Shown piece by piece: positions 1 to 5,953 of a DNA stretch of 7,667 nt. A model generated the notes under the pieces. That model was not told the DNA's origin. It ran no database searches and worked only from the letters and a program-made list of their open reading frames with translations. Every line of letters starts with the position of its first letter. Position 1 is the first letter of the stretch. The translations under genes and the position numbers were made by a program. The stretch spans positions 1 through 7,667 of the forward strand of contig JAAZIE010000336.1 in NCBI GenBank assembly GCA_012510305.1. Direction: 5' to 3'. This DNA is from Bacillota bacterium. GTDB lineage: Bacteria > Bacillota > Dethiobacteria > DTU022.

Positions 1-1130
1 GGCCTGAACAGCTTCCCCGGAAAGGGTTGCTCTGAATCACCGCCAAAAAGCCGGTCAATACCACAGCGACCCTTCTTACCCCTAAGCCCGACCATGAACT
101 CCACATTCCGCCCCCTGAAAGCCGCCGCGGTGGCATTGGCCGAGCCGGTAGCCAGCAAAACATTCGCTCCGTCTTCGGCAGCATAGAGCTTGGCATGCAG
201 CCCGGAAGGATCACCCTCCGCCGATGGAATCTCATCGGCCTCTTTCCCCTCCTCCACCGGTTGGGCTGCGTCGCGCATGATGTAAAGGCGGTACCTTGCC
301 GACAGCTTGCGGTACTGCGCCTCGCTGAGGGCATCCAGGCTTTCCTCCCTGGTGATAAGAAAATTTTCCCGCCCCCGGGGCGGCCCTTGAACCAGCCAGT
401 CCGGGGAGATAAAAGGCGAGACCACTGCCAGCCTGCTGCAGTCCGCCTCAAAGATTTTAGGGTAACGATAGCCCTCTATCCCCGAGGGCACAAACGCATA
501 TTCAGGGTCAAAATCGGGCGGCGCCTCAAAAATAACCCGCCCCGCTTCTTCGGCCATCAGCTCCACCTGCTCCCCCTGCTCCGGCGCCGGCACCCCCGCG
601 GCCAGCCCGGGCAACGCCCGGACAAAGTCCCTCAGGGGACGGTTTGCCGAATAACCCACCTTGCGATCCTGCAGCTCGCCCTCCAGGCTGAGCACCGTAT
701 CCCAGGAGCGATCGAAGGTCAGGTTGCGGGAGAGGCAGAGAAAGCGATAGATCACCGGCTGTCCTTCAGCAGCAAAACGGAGCAGCCAGGTCTTGGGATG
801 AAAAACACCGTCGCCTTCCAGCTGCACCTCCACCACCGCCGGCTCAAGGTAACTATAGAGCAGGGTGTCCGCCCGGGGCACGGTGATCCTGCCCCTCTGG
901 CAGAAAATGATCAGCTTGCCCGCCACCCGCCGCAGAGCCTCGATCACCTCCACCCGGCTGCTCAAATCAAGATCCTTCTCCTGACATTCATAGAATACCA
1001 TGGCCAGCGGCGCAATCAGCAGCGTCAGCAGATCAAGAGAAAAGGTGGTAGCGAGGGCCCGATCGAGGAGATATCCCGCAGGCGGCTTCAGTTGATCCAA
1101 GTAGGTATAACGGAGCTCGGGATCAAGCAT
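1..1130 (-). CDS. Phospholipase D-like (HKD) family protein, C-terminus cut by window edge
   Basis: The reading frame stays open from an ATG at 1130 to the left edge, giving 376 codons with the C-terminus missing. Two HKD-type half-sites are visible. The first is H111-x-K113 (FHPKTWLLRF), followed by SRNLT with N136. The second is H312-x-K314 (LHAKLYAAEDG), followed by GSANAT (330-334) and E344. This pairing is typical of PLD-superfamily enzymes, which use the two histidines to cleave phosphodiester bonds. Members in defence loci are usually nucleases, so DNA or RNA is a more likely substrate than lipid (inference). There is no signal peptide, so it is probably cytoplasmic. The ATG overlaps the end of the upstream DUF6361 gene by 8 bases (ATGCTTGA), and a G-rich ribosome site lies at 1138-1143, so translation is probably coupled. 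Plus-strand ORFs here are shadows of this GC-rich gene. Confidence 0.88.
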   Translation of the reverse strand, partial: MLDPELRYTYLDQLKPPAGYLLDRALATTFSLDLLTLLIAPLAMVFYECQEKDLDLSSRVEVIEALRRVAGKLIIFCQRGRITVPRADTLLYSYLEPAVVEVQLEGDGVFHPKTWLLRFAAEGQPVIYRFLCLSRNLTFDRSWDTVLSLEGELQDRKVGYSANRPLRDFVRALPGLAAGVPAPEQGEQVELMAEEAGRVIFEAPPDFDPEYAFVPSGIEGYRYPKIFEADCSRLAVVSPFISPDWLVQGPPRGRENFLITREESLDALSEAQYRKLSARYRLYIMRDAAQPVEEGKEADEIPSAEGDPSGLHAKLYAAEDGANVLLATGSANATAAAFRGRNVEFMVGLRGKKGRCGIDRLFGGDSEQPFPGKLFR

Positions 1131-2343
1131 GCGCCGGCCCCCTGTTCAAACCGTCGTGAATATCGGCAATGATCCTTTTGGCATTGTTCCAGCGGAAACC
1201 GAGCCGGTAGTTCCCCGACGCCCCGCCCCAAGCCGCCAGAGCCTTGGGGTTTTCCAGCTTGGCCCGGGCGCCTTTCAAAAACCGTTCCCTGTTCCGGATA
1301 AGTGACTGCGCCTGAACATTATCCACCATGGCAGCAAAACTCCCCTCTTCAAACACCCGGCGGAGCCAGCTGTTGACAAAATCCACGGTCAGCCGCGGGA
1401 CGGACTGAAACAGAAACTCCAGGGCCCAGAATTCATCCCGCCGCTCATACCACCGCTCCAATTCCGCCCGCCTGGCCTGCATGGAAGCAGCCCATTCGCC
1501 CAGCTGAGCTTCGTACCGCTCAACTAGATCCTGCCGCTCCGATTTGCGGGCCAGCATCAGGTTGTAAAGTATCGCCGCTCCATAAAAAACCTTGGAGAAA
1601 TTCCTGGCGTGGGCAACCGCCTTCTGCAGCAAAAAAGGCAGGCTGCTGATCAGCGGCTGCTCCCAGAGATAAGCGCTGTTCTCAAGGGCGGCTGCCGAGA
1701 GAAAATGGGAAAGCAGGCTCTCAGGATGCTCCGTCAGCACCCGTTCCCGGAGATAGATCGCCTCATCCCCGGTCAAAGCCAACTCGGCATATTTCAGCAG
1801 CTTCTCCGGCGGGCCGGGCAGGTTGGGATCCCAATTCTCCCTCAACATAGTGGTGGGCTCATTGTCATCAGTTTTCAGAAGATCCCTTTTCTTGCGATAA
1901 TATTGCTCCAGGTGGCGGTGATATTCCGACTGCGTCCCGGGGAAGAGCCGGATTTTCCAGGAATAAAGACCTGCCCAGTACGTCGAGCTTGCCAGGCGCC
2001 GCAGCTTTTCCAGCGCCTCCTTGCCGATGACCCCCTCGGTATCTTCAGACCTGAGAAGAGCCCTGATCAATTTAATTTCATCGGCCCTGGCCCGCCGCTC
2101 CATCTCGGCCCCGGAGAAACGCTTCTTTTCCAGCTCCATGTAGATCCAGGGGATAAAGAGCATGTAGCGTGCCCGGGTCTGGATGGTGCTGGTGCCGGGG
2201 AAGAAATATTCGGAGAAGGCATCCCGGATTGTCCCCACACCCAGCTCATCCAGGGTCTCCTGCTCCTGGAACATTTTGACCACATCGATCATCCGCCGCC
2301 GGTCATCCTCTGCAAAATCAACCCAACCGAAATGAGAAGGCAT
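1123..2343 (-). CDS. DUF6361 family protein
   Basis: A 406-residue protein with the N-terminal signature I associate with DUF6361: a short GWVDF opening (6-10), then DELGVGTIRDAF (32-43), FPGTSTIQTRARY (48-60) and IPWIY (64-68). The rest is a largely helical, charged protein, with a conserved-looking C-terminal patch, GFRWNNAKRI, near residue 385. The family is uncharacterised and no catalytic motif is visible. There is no membrane segment or signal peptide. The ATG at 2343 has a good ribosome site (AAGGGAG) 7 bases upstream. It is the upstream gene of a two-gene unit with the PLD-like gene, overlapping it by 8 bases. A role as partner, sensor or adaptor of the PLD nuclease in a defence module is inferred from the coupling alone. 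The 191 bases upstream (2344-2534) must hold the promoter, but I see no convincing -35/-10 pair. Confidence 0.85.
   Translation of the reverse strand: MPSHFGWVDFAEDDRRRMIDVVKMFQEQETLDELGVGTIRDAFSEYFFPGTSTIQTRARYMLFIPWIYMELEKKRFSGAEMERRARADEIKLIRALLRSEDTEGVIGKEALEKLRRLASSTYWAGLYSWKIRLFPGTQSEYHRHLEQYYRKKRDLLKTDDNEPTTMLRENWDPNLPGPPEKLLKYAELALTGDEAIYLRERVLTEHPESLLSHFLSAAALENSAYLWEQPLISSLPFLLQKAVAHARNFSKVFYGAAILYNLMLARKSERQDLVERYEAQLGEWAASMQARRAELERWYERRDEFWALEFLFQSVPRLTVDFVNSWLRRVFEEGSFAAMVDNVQAQSLIRNRERFLKGARAKLENPKALAAWGGASGNYRLGFRWNNAKRIIADIHDGLNRGPAHA
1138..1143 (-). promoter_or_regulatory. Ribosome binding site of the PLD-like gene
   Basis: AGGGGG on the minus strand ends 7 bases before the ATG at 1130. 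It lies inside the last codons of the DUF6361 gene. It supports the ATG at 1130 as the start and the reading of these two genes as translationally coupled. Confidence 0.6.
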
Positions 2344-2350
2344 TTTCCAA

Positions 2351-2357
2351 CTCCCTT
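2351..2357 (-). promoter_or_regulatory. Ribosome binding site of the DUF6361 gene
   Basis: AAGGGAG on the minus strand sits 7 bases before the ATG at 2343. It fixes this ATG as the start of the two-gene unit. Confidence 0.65.
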
Positions 2358-2534
2358 GATTTATCCCGAAATAAATATATCGCAGTGAATGTTCACACCA
2401 TCACATCCTTCATCAAACCAGCCAGGCTTCCCAAGGTTCAAGACTTTGGTCCACAACTCGTATCCATTCCGGATATCATTTGTTTTTCCATCTATGACGT
2501 TCACCAGGTTAACCCCCAAAACATTGCACACCTT

Positions 2535-3257
2535 TTACTCGTTGCAGGGTTTTGTAAAACGGCACCGGGGAAAATTCTCGCACCCCCAAAATTTACCGTA
2601 CTTACCGTCCCTTAACACCATTCTATTTCCGCAACGCGGACAAATTTGTCCTTCTCTTTGGGATTTATCGATAATCTCCTCAGAAAGCTGTTTACCGCGT
2701 GCTTTGCTTAAAAAATCTACAAGTTTGTCCCTGTCCCAGAGCTCTATACTGTTTGATCTGGCCAGCTTTTCAGCATTTGATGTAAAGTAACTATTTGATA
2801 TGACCATTCCCTTGTCGGCATGATAATAATTTATTGCACCCACAACCTGTTGTATTGCTGCAACGCCAACATTTTGCTTCCATCGTTTCGCCTGGACAAC
2901 TATCCTCTCCTCTTCTTTCTCCAGAATCAGGTCTGCTCCATAATCACCAGTTTTTGCAGTCATCTTTGCTCTGTAACCAAGCCTTTTAAAATGTTCCATC
3001 AGCAATTCTTCAAAGACCGTACCGCTCATTTCATCAATTAAGCCTATACCGCTTTCCATCAATTTTTTTTTGTGTCTGCGAAAAAAATAAAACGCAGATC
3101 CCAGGATCAAGATAGCGATAAGACCTATAACTACAACAGGCACAGTCAGGTTGCCAAATTTAAACCATAGATATAAAAAAACAAGCAAAATAACGCTTGG
3201 GGCCAAGTCTACCAGTATATCTAGCAGTCCGCCTTTCTTTCGCCTTCTACGACCCAA
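2535..3257 (-). CDS. Membrane-anchored Mrr-type restriction endonuclease with C-terminal zinc ribbon
   Basis: A 240-residue protein with three parts. Residues 1-65 are a basic start (GRRRRKK) followed by two hydrophobic segments (about 18-35 and 39-59) and another basic cluster (RRHKKK), predicting two membrane helices with both ends in the cytoplasm. Residues 75-185 are an Mrr-like PD-(D/E)xK nuclease domain: E83/E84, D109 in GDYGADLIL, and Q122-x-K124 in VVQAKRW are the expected active-site residues and all are present. Residues 204-236 are a topoisomerase-I-type zinc ribbon with C206, C209, C226 and C232. Known Mrr enzymes cut modified DNA, and restriction of incoming DNA at the membrane is an inference. 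The start is TTG at 3257. An in-frame TAG lies 15 bases upstream of it and the next ATG (M67) would remove the membrane part. A weak G-run (GGGGGCG) precedes it. It appears monocistronic, flanked by gaps on both sides. Confidence 0.85.
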   Translation of the reverse strand: MGRRRRKKGGLLDILVDLAPSVILLVFLYLWFKFGNLTVPVVVIGLIAILILGSAFYFFRRHKKKLMESGIGLIDEMSGTVFEELLMEHFKRLGYRAKMTAKTGDYGADLILEKEEERIVVQAKRWKQNVGVAAIQQVVGAINYYHADKGMVISNSYFTSNAEKLARSNSIELWDRDKLVDFLSKARGKQLSEEIIDKSQREGQICPRCGNRMVLRDGKYGKFWGCENFPRCRFTKPCNE

Positions 3258-3316
3258 ACCGTCGCCCCCAATCTAAAAATAGTTGGTAAGCCACAAAATA
3301 GAGAATACACCAGTGT

Positions 3317-3340
3317 TTGTTGTATTTACTTCCACAACAA
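3317..3340. repeat. 7-bp inverted repeat upstream of the Mrr-like gene
   Basis: Perfect arms TTGTTGT (3317-3323) and ACAACAA (3334-3340) flank a 10-base spacer. It lies 60-83 bases upstream of the TTG start, in the 3258-3501 gap, where I see no gene. Its place would suit an operator of the Mrr-like gene, but a symmetric site of this size can occur by chance. Confidence 0.3.
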
Positions 3341-3501
3341 TTTAAATCAATACATTATTTCATCATCATTCGGATAATACCCTCCTTCTGTTTTGATCCG
3401 GCCATAGGAACATCCCCTTTCCAGGTGCCTGTAAAAGAGCTAGAAGTCCCATTCTGCCCTTCGTAAGTAAGCGCAAAAGATACCTACTACTGTGCAAATA
3501 T

Positions 3502-3924
3502 GTGCGGGAAAAACACAACTGGAAAGTATCCCAGGATATGCTGTCACTGCTTCAACACCCGGACCTGCAGTCAGTAAATGAGCATCATAATTCATTGAAA
3601 GAAGCCCTGGCATACTGCAAGAAAACATGGACCAGAATAACTGGAAAGCAAGGTGAAACACGACAACCCGCCGCCGGCCGGCCGCCGGGCAGTGAATCTC
3701 GCCGCCCAAAACGCGGTCTACAGGGCAGGGTAAAAGGTACCGCTGAAGAGCGCCCCTGCTGCTTTATCATCGGCGATAATCAGGAATCCTATTTCTGCTT
3801 AAAAGCAAACCTCCCGCCGGGCATAGAAGACGGGCACGTAGTGATTTTTGACGCGATACCCTCCTTTGACCGGAAGAAAAATATCCCTTCATGGAAAGCG
3901 GCAAACATTGAGATAGCAACATGA
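3502..3924 (+). CDS. Small protein with cold-shock-like (OB-fold) C-terminal domain; possible 5'-truncated remnant
   Basis: The ORF from GTG at 3502 encodes 140 residues. Residues 74-138 resemble a cold-shock domain, an OB fold that binds single-stranded nucleic acid: GRVKG at the first strand, CFIIGDN, a YF pair, then EDGHVVIFDAIPSFDRKK and WKAANIEI at the end. The aromatic RNA-binding motifs are weak (CFII in place of the usual GFGFI). Residues 1-50 are helical and charged and are not recognised. Residues 55-72 are Pro/Arg-rich and lie over a GC-rich patch at about 3668-3690. No ribosome site precedes the GTG. The frame is open back to 3346 with plausible protein sequence just upstream (KRKRYLLLCKYV), but no ATG, GTG or TTG. 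The gene may therefore be truncated at its 5' end. It is not clearly linked to its neighbours, being divergent from the Mrr-like gene. Confidence 0.45.
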   Translation: MREKHNWKVSQDMLSLLQHPDLQSVNEHHNSLKEALAYCKKTWTRITGKQGETRQPAAGRPPGSESRRPKRGLQGRVKGTAEERPCCFIIGDNQESYFCLKANLPPGIEDGHVVIFDAIPSFDRKKNIPSWKAANIEIAT

Positions 3925-3981
3925 CCCAAACACAGGTTTAAAGTTCGCTGAAAATGAAAGGATGGCTTATAGTGAAAGAGG

Positions 3982-4006
3982 TGGACTGTACCCCCTTTGG
4001 ACAGTA
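3982..4006 (+). repeat. Presumed left terminal repeat of the IS3-family remnant
   Basis: The sequence begins TGGACTGTACCCCC and lies at the right distance before orfA. With no right end in the window, neither the length of the repeat nor the target duplication can be confirmed. Confidence 0.4.
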
Positions 4007-4047
4007 GAAACACATGATAAACTGAACATCAGAAAAGGGTAAAGGAA

Positions 4048-4335
4048 ATGGCAAAGCAGTATAGTGCAGAATTTAAGATGGATGCTGTACGGAGGATCGA
4101 GAGGACAGGTGAGGCGGTGTCAAAGGTAGCTGCTGACCTGGGTGTTAATGAGAACACAATGTATGGTTGGGTTAAGCGATACCGGGATAAATCAGTGGTT
4201 CTCTTTCCTGGTAGCAGGAGGCTAAGTCCTGAGGACGAGCGAGTAAGGAAGCTTGAGCGGGAAAATCGAGATTTGCGCGAGGAGAACGAGATACTAAAAA
4301 AAGCGGCGGCCTACTTCGCGAAGAACCAGAAGTAA
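4048..4335 (+). CDS. IS3-family transposase OrfA
   Basis: A full-length 95-residue OrfA. Residues 5-46 form the Tnp_1 helix-turn-helix: YSAEFKMDAV, then VSKVAADLGVNENTMYGWVKR. This recognises the terminal repeats. Residues 62-86 form a leucine-zipper coiled coil with L69, L76 and L83, through which OrfA and the OrfAB fusion multimerise. AAAAGGG (4033-4039) lies 8 bases before the ATG. OrfA alone acts as a regulator of transposition, and the active transposase is made by -1 frameshifting into orfB. The gene looks undamaged, so a DNA-binding OrfA might still be made although the element is dead. Confidence 0.92.
   Translation: MAKQYSAEFKMDAVRRIERTGEAVSKVAADLGVNENTMYGWVKRYRDKSVVLFPGSRRLSPEDERVRKLERENRDLREENEILKKAAAYFAKNQK
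4296..4302 (+). other. Programmed -1 frameshift site (A AAA AAA G) of the IS3-family remnant
   Basis: Seven consecutive A residues sit in the OrfA frame as A-AAA-AAA followed by GCG. This is the classic slippery heptamer used by IS3 elements to make OrfAB. Slipping back one base gives AGC GGC GGC CTA, which leads into sequence recognisable as the OrfB N-terminus. Confidence 0.7.
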
Positions 4336-4724
4336 AAAGGTTCGAATTTATCCAGGCCAACCGTCACAAATACCGGGTAGCGAAGCTGTGCATGGTTCTA
4401 TAGGTATCAAGAAGCGGTTTCTATGCATGGGATAAACGACCGCAAAGCAATAGGGAAAAAGAAAACGAGGCTATTATGAAGCAGATTAAAGAGATACATA
4501 AAAAAAGCGGTCGGACCTACGGCAGCAGGAAAATAACAGCAAAGCTGCGCCGCAATGGGAAAACTGTTAACCACAAGCGTATTGAGCGGCTCATGAGAGA
4601 GGCTGGCATACGCTCAAAAGTAGCACGGAAGTTTAAAGCCACGACTAACTCTAGACACAGCCTACCCGTTGCCGAGAATATCCTTAACCGCGAGTTCAAC
4701 GCTGATTATCAATCCTTCCCGTAA
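4302..4724 (+). pseudogene. IS3-family transposase OrfB, broken by a TAG and truncated before the DDE core
   Basis: In the frame entered by -1 slippage, the product reads through VKRFEFIQANRHKYRVAKLC and then meets TAG at 4401-4403, inside the normally conserved stretch around VSRSGFYAW. After the stop the frame resumes with SRSGFYAW, SGRTYGSRKI and NHKRIERLMREAGI, all typical of the OrfB N-terminal HTH_21 region. It ends after NILNREFNA with six unrelated residues and TAA at 4722. The whole rve integrase domain with its D, D and E catalytic residues is missing. From the ATG at 4476 only 82 residues could be made, with no catalytic function. There are thus two independent lesions, a nonsense mutation and a deletion. 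Confidence 0.85.
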
Positions 4725-4733
4725 TGCATTACG
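4720..4733. repeat. 14-bp perfect palindrome at the IS truncation boundary
   Basis: CGTAATGCATTACG is its own reverse complement. It overlaps the stop of the orfB remnant and lies about 17 bases past the point where IS homology ends. Such a palindrome is expected by chance about once in 16 kb, so only its position makes it notable. No function is assigned. Confidence 0.4.
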
Positions 4734-4825
4734 AAAAGCAACACAAAATAATATTTTGATCAACAGGAGGAGGGTTTAAAGACAATTCTAACATCGTCAT
4801 ATCCATTCCTTTTAAACTAAGAGGT

Positions 4826-5923
4826 TTAATTTCGATTATGCTTCGCTTTTGGGCGGGGCTTGGGCAATATTTCATGGGCCATGCGCCCTATTTTACCAGA
4901 CACTTTGGCAATATAGTCTAAAGAAAGACCTGCAGGTATAATACTATCGTCTTTAAGATATCGTGAAACATATGTTTCACTGGTCCCCTTAAGGCCGAGC
5001 TGGCTTGTGACGATATAAGCTACCGCTTCAGCTTCAATTTCCATAACACTTTTCTCCAAGTTATAACGACTGGGCCACCATCTATCACGATCACTGCCCA
5101 AATGTCCCAGAAAAATATGGGCAAGCTCATGGCATAAAGCTCCAAATTTGCTAGGCTCATCAAGGCCATCATGCACCACTATACGCTTCTTCCAAACATT
5201 ATCTTGGACAATGGTTGCAAAACCGCTATGTGTTGATGATAAGGGTTTAAAATTTACCCGAATTTTATACTGATTGGTGTTTTCCAATATTCTTTTTAGA
5301 TAAACAGAGCGCCAATCACCCAAGAAGTGAGAAAACTTCAATAATTCTTCAGGAGGATCATCACCTTCAGTCTGGTCCAAATCGTACACTAGCATAACCG
5401 GATGCATTGGAGCTAAAATTAGCATTGGTCGAGCGTCTTCTTTTAGCCTACGGTTAAATTTAAGCTTCCAGTCATTTGCTGTCGCAAAAAAACCGCAACT
5501 TGGATTTTGAATACGAACAAGCATGTTGTTATAGGGCGCATAATCACGGAATTTACCCATAAATTCTACCATTTCCTGAAACGCGGGAGAATAATGATAT
5601 TGCTTGCTTTGACGTACCAGTTCATCGACTGTAGAAATTACATACCGATCTGTTTCGTTTTCACCAAGGAGCGCTTCATCTATGCTGCCATCCTCGATAA
5701 TTGAACACAGATATTCCCTAAAAAGGTTTGTATGGCCTTTTTCTTTGGATAGCTCTATAATGGTCATTTTAAAATCCCATTGTGCTTTCGGACCAAACCG
5801 CTTCTTCACCTCTGCAAGGAGCTCACCCGGTGAAGGGGAATATCTATTTTCATATAAATACTGTTTTAAAAACTTCTTCATACAGTTTTTTAGATCTGGT
5901 GAACTGAATGATCCTCCATCCAT
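4826..5923 (-). CDS. ArdC-like / ImmA-IrrE family zinc metallopeptidase
   Basis: Positions count from the ATG at 5923 (365 residues). About 1-95 is a helical lead of unknown type. About 97-180 resembles the ArdC-type N-terminal domain (YAPYNNMLVRIQNP, then ATANDW, then RRLKEDARPMLILAP), a region that binds single-stranded DNA in ArdC anti-restriction proteins. About 215-335 is an ImmA/IrrE-type peptidase with the zinc motif HELAH at 265-269 (catalytic E266) and a likely third ligand among E295/E297/E299 in MEIEAEAVAY. Known ImmA/IrrE peptidases cleave a repressor or regulator, often in phage or stress responses; the substrate here is unknown. A frame with TTG at 5941 adds six residues, but GGGGGTG lies 5 bases before the ATG, so I prefer the ATG. 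It follows the HNH-like gene by 30 bases, in one probable operon. No strong terminator follows it. Confidence 0.8.
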   Translation of the reverse strand: MDGGSFSSPDLKNCMKKFLKQYLYENRYSPSPGELLAEVKKRFGPKAQWDFKMTIIELSKEKGHTNLFREYLCSIIEDGSIDEALLGENETDRYVISTVDELVRQSKQYHYSPAFQEMVEFMGKFRDYAPYNNMLVRIQNPSCGFFATANDWKLKFNRRLKEDARPMLILAPMHPVMLVYDLDQTEGDDPPEELLKFSHFLGDWRSVYLKRILENTNQYKIRVNFKPLSSTHSGFATIVQDNVWKKRIVVHDGLDEPSKFGALCHELAHIFLGHLGSDRDRWWPSRYNLEKSVMEIEAEAVAYIVTSQLGLKGTSETYVSRYLKDDSIIPAGLSLDYIAKVSGKIGRMAHEILPKPRPKAKHNRN

Positions 5924-5928
5924 TTTTA

Positions 5929-5935
5929 CACCCCC
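5929..5935 (-). promoter_or_regulatory. Ribosome binding site of the metallopeptidase gene
   Basis: GGGGGTG on the minus strand ends 5 bases before the ATG at 5923. It overlaps the codons that an upstream TTG start at 5941 would use, which favours the ATG as the true start. Confidence 0.5.
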
Positions 5936-5953
5936 AAACAATACACGTTTTCA

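Larger units (their letters stand above)
3982..4703 (+). mobile_element. IS3-family insertion sequence remnant, right part missing
   Basis: The left end is inferred at 3982, where TGGACTGTACCCCC begins in the style of IS3-family terminal repeats, 66 bases before orfA. The element carries a complete orfA, a frameshift site and the first third of orfB. Homology to OrfB stops at about 4703, just after the NREF motif that normally precedes the integrase core. No reverse complement of the left end is found in the downstream sequence, so about half of a typical 1.2-1.3 kb element, including the right terminus, is gone. The copy cannot move on its own. The exact breakpoint and left boundary are estimates. 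Confidence 0.8.

Noticed and set aside
195..1172. Long plus-strand ORF (325 codons)
   Set aside because: It lies antisense to the PLD-like gene, whose HKD motifs are clear. Its product is rich in R, H, P and Q with no domain, as expected of a shadow in GC-rich DNA.
1609..2388. Plus-strand ORF of 259 codons
   Set aside because: It is antisense to the well-supported DUF6361 gene and has no recognisable domain.
2385..2396. Short inverted repeat GTGAA-TG-TTCAC upstream of the DUF6361 gene
   Set aside because: The arms are only 5 bases with a non-symmetric centre and no well-placed -35/-10 around it, so I could not support it as an operator.
3440..3709. Minus-strand ORF opposite the cold-shock-like gene
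   Set aside because: There is no ribosome site and no domain, and the opposite strand has a better candidate.
3935..4781. GGTTTAAAG on both sides of the IS remnant as a target duplication
   Set aside because: The copies are 9 bases long and lie about 40-70 bases away from the element ends. IS3 duplications are 3-5 bases and abut the ends, so this is probably chance.
4765..4790. Strong Shine-Dalgarno-like AGGAGGAGGG after the IS remnant
   Set aside because: No start codon with a useful reading frame follows it. At most it is the leftover leader of a lost gene.
2461..4809. TATCCATTCC repeated at 2461-2470 and 4800-4809
   Set aside because: A 10-mer repeated once in 7.7 kb without flanking similarity is not meaningful.
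4812..4829. TTAAAC/GTTTAA stem at the end of the peptidase gene as a terminator
   Set aside because: The 6-bp stem is AT-rich, overlaps the stop codon and has no U-run, so it is unlikely to terminate transcription.
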